A stretch of DNA of 64,000 nt from Rhodoferax sp. OV413 (GTDB taxonomy: Bacteria; Pseudomonadota; Gammaproteobacteria; Burkholderiales; Burkholderiaceae_C), in contig NZ_FNJA01000006.1 in the NCBI RefSeq assembly GCF_900104385.1, positions 248,001-312,000 of the forward strand. The letters are read 5' to 3'. Below are positions 25,141 through 33,223 of this stretch, in pieces; the first letter of the stretch is position 1; each line of letters starts with the position of its first letter. The notes under the pieces were generated by a model. It was given only the letters and a program-made list of their open reading frames with translations, did not search any database and was not told the DNA's origin. Both the position numbers and the translations under genes were made by a program.

Positions 25141-27402
25141 TCAGGCTTTGGCACCCGCGGGCGGCTGGCGCAGCTGGGCCAGGGCCGATGCCTGCTGCAG
25201 CTCGCGCGCCATGGATGTGGCCAGGGTTAGCCGGCGCAGCAGCCAGGGAGTCAGGTCGTCGGCCAGTAGCGGGTCGGGTTTGGGCAGAAACGGTTGGCCG
25301 ACGATGGTGGGGGCATCGGCGGGCGCCGGTGTGTCCTTGGGCGCGGCCGTGGCCGCCAGCTCCTGGGCGATTTGCCGCGCCGCCTCTTGCAGCGCCGGCG
25401 TGGCCACCGCCATGTCCAGCTGGGCGCGGCGTAGCAGCAGCAGCGACTTCACCGCGGTTAGCTGGGCCAGCAGCTGGTAGCTGCGCGCCTGCACCGCCTC
25501 CAGCGGCGCCAGCGCCGGCCGCACCTCGCTGGGCTCGGCCAGGCTGCGCTGGGTGGCCAGGGTCAGGGCCGACAGGCTGTCGTAGGCCTCGCGGCGCGCC
25601 AGCCGCCAGGGCAAATCCGATGTCTGCGCGGGCTCGCCCAGCGCCAGCGCCAGCTTGGCGTGCTGCAGCTGGGCCTGTTGGCTGCGCCGCACCAGGCCCG
25701 GCAGCTGGCTGCGTTCCCAGGCCGGCAGCACATAGCTGAACAGCCAGGCCAGGGCCGCGCCCAGCAAGGTGTCGGCCAGCCGCTCGCCCACCGCAAAGGT
25801 GGGGGCCGCGCCCACCAGCAGGATGTGCGCTTGCAGCAGCCCGGCCAGGGTGGCGAAGATGGTGGTGTACAGGTAGCGGCGCAGCGCAAACGCATGGGCC
25901 AGCCCCATGCCCAGCGCAATCACCAGGAACAGCGTGCGCGCCCCGGGGTGGGTGGCCAGCAGCGCCATCACCAGCAGGCAGCCCAGCACCGTGCCGGCCA
26001 CCCGCGCGTCGCGCCGCTGCAGGGTCTGCGCCAGATTGCCGCGCATCACCACCACGATGGTGGTCAATATCCAGTACTTGTGCGCCGCCCACGGCAGGTG
26101 CAGCGACACGATGTAGCCCACGCCCACCGCCAGCGTGGCGCGCAGCGCGTAGCGCAGGGTGGGGGCGCGCCAGGTCAGCTGGCCCAGCAGCGGCGCAATC
26201 GCCCAGCGTGTGGGGCTGACGAACAGCTGCCACTGGGTGCGCACCGCCGCCAGCTCGGGCGCCGCATCGCCGCGCGCCAGGGCGGCCAGGTGCATGGCCT
26301 CGTCGTTGATGTGACCTATGCGGTCGGCCATGTTGTGCAGCAGCGCCATCGCGTCCGGCGTGCCGGTGGTCAGCGGGCCGGGCACCAGCATGGCCGGGTC
26401 GGGCCGCGGCGGCAGCACACCGGCCAGCGCGGTGCGCAGGTCGGCAATCGGCGCAATCGCCTGCATGCTGCGGCCCAGCAGCATCGACAGGCTGAGCGCC
26501 TCCAGCTGCTGGGCGGTGGTGTTCAGCACCTGCTGCAGCGCCGGCAGGGTGGCCGTGCTGCCCTCATGCTTGAGCAAGGTGTCCAGATCCAGGTCGCAGG
26601 CCAGCTGGTGGTCGCGCGCCTCCAGCAGGCCCAGCAGCATGGCCGCCAGCCGGGTGCGGGCTGGCGTGGTGGGCGATTCGAGCACCACGTCGCGGGTGTT
26701 CTGCAGGTGGTCGGCCAGCGTGGCCTGTTGCTCCAGCATGCGGGCCAACAGAGATTGCGGATCGGCGTTGGGCGCAAAGCGCTGCGCCTGGGTGCGCAGA
26801 ATCTGCGCAAAGCTGTGCAGGCACTCGGCCAGCAGCTGGGTACGGAAGCGGGTGTTCAGCCAGTGGGTGGTCAGCACGCCCCACACCAGGTACAGCGCCG
26901 CCCCCAGCGCAAACCAGCCCCCGTGTTCCAGGATCTGCTCCAGCGCACCCACCGGCGGCGCGGCCATGGAAAACAGCATCGAGAACAGCAGCGAAAACGT
27001 CAACGGCCCGCCGCGCTTGCCCCAGGCCATCAGCATCACCGCCAAGAAGGTGCCGGCCACCAGCACCACGCCCAGCAGCAACACGTCTTCGCGCACTAGC
27101 TGTACCAGCATGAACAGCGGCGTGCCCAGCAGCGGCGCCGGCAGCATCTGCATGATCTTGCGGCGCCGCGGCGCCGGCACGTCCGGCAGGCTGGTAACCA
27201 TCACCCCCACCGCCGCACTCGACGCCCCGGCCAGCCCGGCCGATTCAAAGATCAGCAACATGATCACCACCAGCCCCAAGGTCACGCTCAGACCGTTGGT
27301 CACGTAGTGGCTGAGGGCGATGCGCAAGAAGCGGTCGCCGCGGGCGAATAGGCGGTCGGCGAGGGTGGGCTTGGCGGGGGCTCGGGGGCGTGCTGGGGGC
27401 AT
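25141..27402 (-). CDS. FUSC family inner membrane protein (YccS/aromatic acid exporter-like)
   Basis: A 753-residue protein with two blocks of membrane helices (about residues 30-175 and 415-535), each followed by a long soluble helical region: the duplicated layout of FUSC/YccS/AaeB proteins. The second block holds HKYWILTTIVVVMRGNLAQT and QRRDARVAGTVLGC, the family's most conserved part. Members export aromatic acids or act in envelope stress; the substrate here is unknown. The ATG at 27402 is taken as start; an in-frame TTG at 27444 would add 14 residues, and neither has a clear ribosome binding site. Confidence 0.85.
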   Translation of the reverse strand: MPPARPRAPAKPTLADRLFARGDRFLRIALSHYVTNGLSVTLGLVVIMLLIFESAGLAGASSAAVGVMVTSLPDVPAPRRRKIMQMLPAPLLGTPLFMLVQLVREDVLLLGVVLVAGTFLAVMLMAWGKRGGPLTFSLLFSMLFSMAAPPVGALEQILEHGGWFALGAALYLVWGVLTTHWLNTRFRTQLLAECLHSFAQILRTQAQRFAPNADPQSLLARMLEQQATLADHLQNTRDVVLESPTTPARTRLAAMLLGLLEARDHQLACDLDLDTLLKHEGSTATLPALQQVLNTTAQQLEALSLSMLLGRSMQAIAPIADLRTALAGVLPPRPDPAMLVPGPLTTGTPDAMALLHNMADRIGHINDEAMHLAALARGDAAPELAAVRTQWQLFVSPTRWAIAPLLGQLTWRAPTLRYALRATLAVGVGYIVSLHLPWAAHKYWILTTIVVVMRGNLAQTLQRRDARVAGTVLGCLLVMALLATHPGARTLFLVIALGMGLAHAFALRRYLYTTIFATLAGLLQAHILLVGAAPTFAVGERLADTLLGAALAWLFSYVLPAWERSQLPGLVRRSQQAQLQHAKLALALGEPAQTSDLPWRLARREAYDSLSALTLATQRSLAEPSEVRPALAPLEAVQARSYQLLAQLTAVKSLLLLRRAQLDMAVATPALQEAARQIAQELAATAAPKDTPAPADAPTIVGQPFLPKPDPLLADDLTPWLLRRLTLATSMARELQQASALAQLRQPPAGAKA

Positions 27403-27679
27403 GCGGGGCAATTTAGCAGAGTTGGTTTTAGTCTTAGCCGTCAAGTTCTACGGCTGGCGTGCTTCATACATATGGGGGACTAACGCGGTCGGTGCGAGTC
27501 ATTTTTGCTGCTTTGCCATGCATCATGCGGCGGACGTTGCAATTAGAAACACTTGGGGCTAATGGCGTGATAGCTGCATTGATTCCGGCGCTGAGTTCCT
27601 GTGCGTCGCGGATGCCCTTTGAGAGCGGTGGTTAGTCGGAAGTTCGACTATTAAATTTAACAAGAAGGCGGACGTACTT
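27403..27679. other. Left flank of the AT-rich island, no gene seen
   Basis: GC content drops sharply from about 27420 rightward. No ORF with sensible codon use is visible. An AAGAAGGCGG ribosome binding site for the next gene sits at its right end. The promoter of the two-gene island should be here; no convincing -35/-10 pair or direct repeat could be fixed by eye. Confidence 0.4.
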
Positions 27680-28096
27680 ATGGTAGTTTTAGGTGTAATT
27701 TTAAAGAGCAATATTGCGCGACTCGTTGCTCTGTCTGGAACTAGAAATCAACACCTTGCGGTTCGGAGCAAGGTAAATAAACTCGAAATTCCTAAAAATC
27801 CGACGCGTGATGATGTCGAGTCTTTTGTGCAGGCTTTTAAGTCGTTCTGCGCCGTTAACGTCATTGACTGCATCGTAGTAAATCGTCGCGCGAGTGCCGG
27901 TCAAGGGGCCGGTAGTGCATCAACATTTTTAACCGAAGGTGTATTGCTTGCGGCCTCGCCGTGTACCGTTGAGTTTGTCCATCCCGCAACAATTAAAGCC
28001 ACGGATAGAAAACAAGGTGGACTTAAGACCTGTCGGCCGGAAACTGTTGATCTTGGACTTGCCTACGACTTAGCCTTCGAACGTCTTCCTGCATAA
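27680..28096 (+). CDS. DUF3010-like protein
   Basis: A 138-residue protein matching the DUF3010 pattern: an N-terminal strand GVILKSNIARLVALSG, a central IVVNRRASAGQGAGSASTFL resembling the family's RxRPTKGKFAGGAV box, and a terminal YDLAFERL helix. The usual glutamate in the first strand (GIELKG in relatives as I remember them) is Ile here. Function of the family is unknown. GC is near 48%, far below the roughly 65% of neighbours. The stop lies two bases before the kinase gene, so the pair is one operon. Confidence 0.72.
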   Translation: MVVLGVILKSNIARLVALSGTRNQHLAVRSKVNKLEIPKNPTRDDVESFVQAFKSFCAVNVIDCIVVNRRASAGQGAGSASTFLTEGVLLAASPCTVEFVHPATIKATDRKQGGLKTCRPETVDLGLAYDLAFERLPA

Positions 28097-28098
28097 CT

Positions 28099-29211
28099 AT
28101 GGCGATTGATATTTCTGCGCTGCCCGCAGAGGCACATGAAGCGTTGAAAAGATTTCCGGAGTTTGAACCACACCAGTTCAATGACTCAGGTGCGAATGGG
28201 TACGTATTGTTGGGAAGGCATAACGTACTGCAACGGGACGTTGCACTGAAGATTTATTTCCATGCCCCGAATGAGATGGAGCAAGAGCCTGCCCTCATTG
28301 CCGCAATTAATCATGAAAACGTTATGAAGGTCCTCGACGCGAGGAACTTAATGCATGGCTGCTCATTTTTTATGACACCGTATGCAAATTATGGAGACCT
28401 GAGTTCATATATCCAAGAGCGTCCAATTCCCATTCGATTAGCGCTCCGACTCCTGCGACAACTGCTCTCCGGCCTTACGGCACTTCATTCAGAGCCTCTA
28501 CGGCTTGTTCACAGAGACATTAAGCCGCAAAACCTTTTGATCCACGATGACACCTTATTAATTGCAGATTTCGGCTCGGTGCGTCGAATGGCCGCAGGTG
28601 CTAATGTCGTACCGGCATCAAAACATAGTGTCCTCTATAGGCCGCCAGAAGCATTTGGTGACCAAGGACGTTTTAACTTTTCATCAGACTGCTATCAAGC
28701 AGGTCTTATTGGGTACTTACTATTTGGCGGACAGTTGAGTGAGCTCCTTACAGAGCACCTCAAAACTGCACAGATTAAGAAGCTTGAGGGGCTACGGTAC
28801 GACAATGTTTCTTATGCTGATGAGTGCCTGTTCGTGGATGATTGCTTACGTGACCGGATTCAAAGAGGTATGTTGTTAGATTGGACGAAGATCCCTGCAT
28901 ACGTGCCGCGCAAGCTTGTCAGGTCTTTGCGGCGAGCAACCTCGATTGACGGAAGATACCGAGACGTCAGCGAGTTCTTGGCGGAGTTAGCCGCTGTGGG
29001 ACCGTTGCCGGACTGGATAGTAGAAGGACCGCAGGCATGGACGCTTAGAGACTGGAAGAAGCAAGACTATTGCCTAGTTGCAGAGAATGGGAACGTGATC
29101 GTTAAGAAGAGTCGCTCGGGGGCAGCAAAGTTCTCCACCGACCATGCGTTATCCGGAGGCAGTTGGAGTGATGTCTTTAAACGTGTGGCAGAAAAGCTTG
29201 GTTTGCCATAA
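28099..29211 (+). CDS. Hanks-type Ser/Thr protein kinase with C-terminal extension
   Basis: A 370-residue cytosolic kinase. Catalytic elements are intact: VALKIY with Lys51, acidic helix C (EQEPALI), HRDIKPQNLL (His138-Asp140, Lys142, Asn145), ADFGS (Asp157-Gly159), RPPE (181-184, replacing APE) and SSDCYQAG (Asp197). The glycine loop is weak (SGANGYV). No membrane helix or PASTA repeats follow; instead a ~70-residue tail begins near PDWIVEGPQAWTLRDWKKQD. It is coupled to the DUF3010-like gene in an AT-rich island with unlike codon use, which suggests transfer. The target is unknown. A signalling or defence role is inference. Confidence 0.88.
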   Translation: MAIDISALPAEAHEALKRFPEFEPHQFNDSGANGYVLLGRHNVLQRDVALKIYFHAPNEMEQEPALIAAINHENVMKVLDARNLMHGCSFFMTPYANYGDLSSYIQERPIPIRLALRLLRQLLSGLTALHSEPLRLVHRDIKPQNLLIHDDTLLIADFGSVRRMAAGANVVPASKHSVLYRPPEAFGDQGRFNFSSDCYQAGLIGYLLFGGQLSELLTEHLKTAQIKKLEGLRYDNVSYADECLFVDDCLRDRIQRGMLLDWTKIPAYVPRKLVRSLRRATSIDGRYRDVSEFLAELAAVGPLPDWIVEGPQAWTLRDWKKQDYCLVAENGNVIVKKSRSGAAKFSTDHALSGGSWSDVFKRVAEKLGLP

Positions 29212-29363
29212 GTTAAATATCACGACATTGGTTTATTTAGTGTGGCAACGTGCATAGGTGATTGACGAGGTGCCGTCCGGCGGGCCGGCCACGCACAGCA
29301 ACGGGAACACAACCACGGACCCCAAGCGGGACCATGCGCTTTACGCCCAAGGCATGACGCTAC

Positions 29364-29402
29364 TTATTCAATAGCTGCTTGCGCATATTCCACAGGAGCT
29401 AC
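29364..29402. repeat. Dispersed palindromic repeat, copy F (half copy)
   Basis: TTCAATAGCTGCTTGCGCAT is followed by a degenerate right half (ATTCCACAGGAGCTAC). It lies in the gap 29212-29459 right of the kinase gene, at the return to high GC. Confidence 0.6.
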
Positions 29403-29459
29403 ACGCCAATTGGGCTCACAAAACTAGCGCTTACATGCCCCTCGCGCTGACGGCAAATA

Positions 29460-30026
29460 TCAAGGGCTTTCTCCACGCCCCAACTTTGCCAGCAGCTCTG
29501 CCATGCGCTTCTGCCGGGTTTCCGGCCGCTTGGCGCTGTGCAGCCGGTGGTAAATGGTGAACTGGCTCTGGCGTTTGAGCGTGGCGTAGAAAGCGTGGGC
29601 AGCGGGGTCTTGTTGCAGCGCCGCCAAAAAATCTTCGGGCATCACCATGGTGGCGCTGCCGGCGTAGGCTGTGGCCCAGCGCCCATCGCTGCGCGCGGCC
29701 TCTACATGCGCCAGACCAGCGGCTTGCATGCGCCCTTGCTCTATCAGCCGCTCGGCATGCTGCACGTTTTTCTGCGACCAGTTGGAGCGCGCGCGGCGTG
29801 GCGTCAGGCGTTGCAGAAACGAGGTGTCGTCCAGGGCGTTGCGCAGCCCGTCGATCCAGCCCCATGTGATGGCGGCCACCACGCAATCGTCCCAGGTGAC
29901 GGAGGGCTGGCCGGTGGCCTTTTTGAAGATGCGCACCCACAGCTCAGTCTCGCTGGCGTGGTTCACCTGCAGCCAGGCGTGGAGCTGCTCGGGCGTTTTA
30001 AAGCTGTGGTGTGCTGGTTTGCTCAT
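29460..30026 (-). CDS. YdeI/OmpD-associated family protein
   Basis: A 188-residue soluble protein. ELWVRIFKKATGQPSVTWDD, ALDDTSFLQRLTPRRARSNWS and the C-terminal RQKRMAELLAKLGRGE are the hallmarks of the YdeI/bacteriocin-protection family. Homologues are linked to survival under antimicrobial or salt stress, but the biochemistry is unknown. The ATG is followed upstream by repeat copy G. It lies right of the kinase island and is transcribed toward it. Confidence 0.87.
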   Translation of the reverse strand: MSKPAHHSFKTPEQLHAWLQVNHASETELWVRIFKKATGQPSVTWDDCVVAAITWGWIDGLRNALDDTSFLQRLTPRRARSNWSQKNVQHAERLIEQGRMQAAGLAHVEAARSDGRWATAYAGSATMVMPEDFLAALQQDPAAHAFYATLKRQSQFTIYHRLHSAKRPETRQKRMAELLAKLGRGESP

Positions 30027-30027
30027 G

Positions 30028-30078
30028 ATTTGATAGCTGCTAGCGCAGATTTCACCTGCGCTAGCAGCCTATTTGGCA
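30028..30078. repeat. Dispersed palindromic repeat, copy G (most symmetric)
   Basis: GCTGCTAGCGCAG (30036-30048) and CTGCGCTAGCAGC (30056-30068) are perfect 13-base inverted arms around a 7-base loop, with GATA and CTAT on the outsides. It fills the gap between the ydeI-like start and the ypfH-like stop. Confidence 0.9.
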
Positions 30079-30084
30079 TACAGG

Positions 30085-30807
30085 CTACGGTGTGGGCGGC
30101 GGGCTAGCTGCCTGCTGCTGCGCAGCTGCTTTTTGCACTTCTTCCCATTGGTGTTTGGGAATATGGCCTGTCAGGCGTTCGAGCACCAAGTCCATGACTT
30201 CGTCGGTCACATCATGTGCCAGGAAGGGGATGACGTCTGCCGTAAGGTCGCCGCCCAGTCCCACCAGGCGCTCTGCGGCGGACACGCAGTGGCCGTAGTG
30301 GATGACGGGGTCCGCCTTGCCGTGGATGAAATGCAGCGTGGTCTTCTCGGGTGCGCTGCTGGGCAGCTGCGCATAGCGGCTGGACAGCACGATGATGCGT
30401 GCGGCCAGCGCGGGTTCGACCTGCGCGGCTTCCAGCGCCATGGTGGCGCCCTGTGCAAAGCCAAAGATGGCCGTGGCATCCGACCCTACGCCACTCTGGG
30501 TTTGCCAGTAGCGCAGGTTGTGCACAAAGGCGGGCACGGCCTGTGCCACGCGTGTGGCGCGCTGGTCGTCATCGATGTCTTGCGTCGGGAACCACTGGCC
30601 GCGCACCTCTGCGTCGGCAGGCTGGGGGGTAGCCCCGTCGTAGCGGTACGGCGCCTGCACGCTGACGATGAAAGCATGGGGGAAATGCGCGGCCAGGCGC
30701 CGCCCCAGGGGCTCCATGTGCCGTGCACTGCCGCCCTCGCCGTGGTGTAGCACCATGAGTTGCTGGGCCTGCAGGGCGGGTTGCTGGATGACGATGGAGT
30801 CTGACAC
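30085..30807 (-). CDS. YpfH-like esterase homologue lacking the catalytic serine
   Basis: A 240-residue alpha/beta hydrolase of the carboxylesterase/phospholipase type, similar along its length to E. coli YpfH (RYWQTQSGVGSDATAIFGF; FIHGKADPVIHYGH; HIPKHQWEEV). The nucleophile elbow reads GFAQG where the family has GFSQG, so residue 118 is Ala (codon GCA at 30454-30456) instead of Ser. The acid (DPVI) and His (LAHDV) positions remain. The gene is otherwise intact, so the protein may be inactive or have a binding role. A Gln/Ala/Pro-rich tail closes it. Confidence 0.85.
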   Translation of the reverse strand: MSDSIVIQQPALQAQQLMVLHHGEGGSARHMEPLGRRLAAHFPHAFIVSVQAPYRYDGATPQPADAEVRGQWFPTQDIDDDQRATRVAQAVPAFVHNLRYWQTQSGVGSDATAIFGFAQGATMALEAAQVEPALAARIIVLSSRYAQLPSSAPEKTTLHFIHGKADPVIHYGHCVSAAERLVGLGGDLTADVIPFLAHDVTDEVMDLVLERLTGHIPKHQWEEVQKAAAQQQAASPPPTP

Positions 30808-30914
30808 GAAGAGTCCTTATGGAAGATGCCTGCATTTTCTGCGGCAATGGCCTTGAGGTAGGCAATGGAGTCCTTTTCCAGCGCTATTTCAGAGCCATGG
30901 CCGTATGCGTCAGC

Positions 30915-31601
30915 TCACCCCAAGTGCTTCCCAAAGAACCGCAGCGCACGGTCCCAGGCCTGTTGCGCCCACACCGGGTCGTACTGCGTGGCCGCAATGC
31001 GGCCGGGGCCGACGGCTTCTTCATTGGCGAAGGCGTGGTGGGCTAGGTAGCGGTGGAACTCAAAGTCCACGCCGGCTGCGCCTAGCTTTTCTTCCAGCGC
31101 GGCCACGGTGTCGATCTTGAAGAACTGGTCCTGCGTGGCCCAGTGGCCTTGAAGCGGAATCTTGATTTTGCTGGCGTCGATGTATTCCAGCGGCGGGCAG
31201 CCGTACCAGACGACGGCGGCGTCCAGCTCGGGGGACTGGGCGGCCAGCAGGGTGAGGGCGCCGCCCATGCAGAAGCCGGTCAGGCCCACCTTGGATGCGC
31301 GGGGTTTGAGGAACTGCAGCGCACCGCGGATGTCTTGGCCAGCGGCGTCGCCGAAGTCCAGGCCGGTCATCAGGTGGTGGGCTTCTTCCTCTTCTACCGT
31401 GGCTTTGCCGCGGTACAGGTCGGGCACCAGCGCCTGAAAGCCGGCAGCGGCCAGGCGGTCGGCCACGCCCTTGATCTGGTCGTTCAGCCCCCACCATTCC
31501 TGGATGACCACAATGGCCGGGGCATTGCTTGCGGCCGGCTCGGCCAGATAGCCCTGCACGGTTTTGCCATCGGGCCGTGCGAAATTCACCATGGTTCCCA
31601 T
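30915..31601 (-). CDS. Dienelactone hydrolase family protein
   Basis: A 228-residue alpha/beta hydrolase. VIQEWWGLNDQI gives the conserved Glu, GFCMGGALTL the cysteine nucleophile, and RYLAHHAFANE the histidine: the Cys-Asp-His arrangement of dienelactone hydrolases. The start at 31601 has AAGGAGC six bases upstream. With no other chlorocatechol gene nearby, the true substrate is probably another lactone or ester. Confidence 0.88.
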   Translation of the reverse strand: MGTMVNFARPDGKTVQGYLAEPAASNAPAIVVIQEWWGLNDQIKGVADRLAAAGFQALVPDLYRGKATVEEEEAHHLMTGLDFGDAAGQDIRGALQFLKPRASKVGLTGFCMGGALTLLAAQSPELDAAVVWYGCPPLEYIDASKIKIPLQGHWATQDQFFKIDTVAALEEKLGAAGVDFEFHRYLAHHAFANEEAVGPGRIAATQYDPVWAQQAWDRALRFFGKHLG

Positions 31602-31799
31602 CGTTGCTCCTTGTTGGTTGAGAGGGTCAGGGCGGTATTGTGGTCAGAACGCGTGGCAAAGGGCGTTGTGGGGGATTTGGTGTGGGCGCGCAAGGTGCGC
31701 ACTGCGAGGCTGGGGTGGCCCCTGTTTGCATGCCCGGGGCATGCGTCTTCCACTAACATCCTTATTCCCTAATCGGCCCAATGCAGAAAGGATTTCACC

Positions 31800-31898
31800 A
31801 TGGTGTTTCACAAGGCAGGTGCCTCGCTTCTGCACGAAGTGGAAGGCCATCAGCGGCTGTTCATCCATGCCGCGACTGCCGCGGAGGTGCTGCCATGA
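31800..31898 (+). CDS. Small ORF coupled to the YhcG-like nuclease gene
   Basis: A 32-codon ORF beginning MVFHKAGASLLHEVEGHQRL. A strong ribosome binding site (AGAAAGGA) lies 7-15 bases before its ATG, and its stop overlaps the nuclease ATG as ATGA. No family is recognised. It may be a leader peptide that couples translation, a small partner protein, or the end of a decayed gene; the ribosome binding site and overlap argue that it is translated. Confidence 0.45.
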   Translation: MVFHKAGASLLHEVEGHQRLFIHAATAAEVLP

Positions 31899-32956
31899 GT
31901 GAGGTGCTTCCTGCAGCTGCGGACGGCTTGCACGCGGAACTGCGTGCGCTCATTGCCAGCAGCCGACAGCGCCTGGCCGGTGCAGTCAATGCCGAACTGA
32001 CGCGCTTGTATTGGGCAGTGGGGCAGCGGCTGCGGACCGAGGTGTTGGGCGGCGCGGACCGTGCCAAGTACGGTGACCAGTTGATCAACCGTGTGGGGGA
32101 TCAGTTGGCACAGGAGTTTGGCCGTGGATTTGAAGCCAAAAACCTGCGCCGCATGGTGCAGTTTGCCCAGACTTTTCCTCAGCCCGAGATTGTCGCGACG
32201 CTGTCGCGACAATTGAGCTGGAGCCATTTTGTGAACCTGCTGCCGCTCAAAACCGAGCCCGCCCGCCAGTTTTACGCCAGCCAAGCTGCCACTAACACCT
32301 GGAGCGTGCGAGAGCTGCGCCACCAGATCGAACGCAAAGCCTACGAGCGCGCGGAGCTTGCCGCATTGCAAGTCCCTCCATCCACTCCGACTGAGCCTGC
32401 TTTTGCCTCGCAGACCAACCCCGCCCTCGTCTTCAAAGACCCGTATTTCCTAGACTTCCTGGGCCTGCGCCAGGGCCACGACGAGGCCGATTTGGAAGAC
32501 GCCATCTTGCGCCAGCTAGAGGCCTTTATTCTGGAGCTGGGCCGGGGCTTTGCGTTTGTGGAACGGCAAAAGCGCATGGTGATCGATGGCGAAGACTTTT
32601 ACCTGGACCTGCTGTTCTACCACCGCCGCCTGCGCCGGCTGGTGGCGATTGAGCTGAAGCTGGGCCGCTTTAAAGCCGCCCATAAAGGCCAGATGGAGCT
32701 GTATTTGAAATGGCTGGACAAGCATGAACGCGAGCCAGGCGAAGAGGCGCCCATCGGCCTCATCCTGTGCGCCGAATCCAGCCGCGAGCAAGTGGAGCTG
32801 CTGCAAATGCACAAAGACGGCATCACCGTGGCCGAATACTGGACCGAACTACCACCCAAGGCCGAGCTGGAGCAGCACCTGCACCAGGCTCTGCTGGAAG
32901 CGCGCGAGCGGCTGGCGCGGCGCGGGGTGTTGATGGAGGGGGGCGAGGATGCGTGA
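31895..32956 (+). CDS. YhcG/DUF1016 family PD-(D/E)xK nuclease
   Basis: A 353-residue protein. The N-terminal DUF1016 helical domain has LYWAVGQRLRTEVL, GFEAKNLRRMVQFAQTFP and SWSHFVNLLPLK. The C-terminal nuclease domain has PYFLDFLGL, DGEDFYLDLLFYHRRL (catalytic Asp) and VAIELKLGRF (ExK). Members are found in many genomes next to restriction or defence genes and have been linked to DNA repair or recombination; the exact role is unsettled. Here it stands alone apart from the small coupled ORF. The longer in-frame start at 31781 is rejected for lack of family residues. Confidence 0.88.
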   Translation: MSEVLPAAADGLHAELRALIASSRQRLAGAVNAELTRLYWAVGQRLRTEVLGGADRAKYGDQLINRVGDQLAQEFGRGFEAKNLRRMVQFAQTFPQPEIVATLSRQLSWSHFVNLLPLKTEPARQFYASQAATNTWSVRELRHQIERKAYERAELAALQVPPSTPTEPAFASQTNPALVFKDPYFLDFLGLRQGHDEADLEDAILRQLEAFILELGRGFAFVERQKRMVIDGEDFYLDLLFYHRRLRRLVAIELKLGRFKAAHKGQMELYLKWLDKHEREPGEEAPIGLILCAESSREQVELLQMHKDGITVAEYWTELPPKAELEQHLHQALLEARERLARRGVLMEGGEDA

Positions 32957-33014
32957 GTTGCCCATGGTGCCGGCTGAGGCAGCGGTACACCGGCCTGCGG
33001 CGTGATTTGCTAGT

Positions 33015-33064
33015 GTTTTGATAGCTTCTTGCGCAGACAATACCTGCGCAGAGGGCGGATTTTG
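33015..33064. repeat. Dispersed palindromic repeat, copy H
   Basis: TTTTGATAGCTTCTTGCGCA, then GACAATACCTGCGCAGAGGG: left arm close to consensus, right arm partly decayed. It lies in the 267-nt gap after the YhcG-like gene, which otherwise holds no gene. Confidence 0.8.
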
Positions 33065-33223
33065 TTGTGCGCACCATGCATGCGTTCAGTCGTGTCCGGC
33101 TGCGTTAACCGCCGCACCGGCCATCTACGGAGCCAACACGCGGTGCCCCCCGCCCCAGCCCGCGCCGAGCGCCACCGCCGCAGCCCCGACAATGCAGGCC
33201 CTGCCGCGCCGCCCACAACGTCC

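Noticed and set aside
23898-25739. 613-codon antisense frame across the MFS and FUSC genes
   Set aside because: Gln/His/Ala-rich shadow crossing two real gene boundaries.
33029-33223. N-terminal extension of the 707-aa protein starting in repeat copy H
   Set aside because: It gives an Arg/Pro-rich leader before a perfect signal peptide at 33224.
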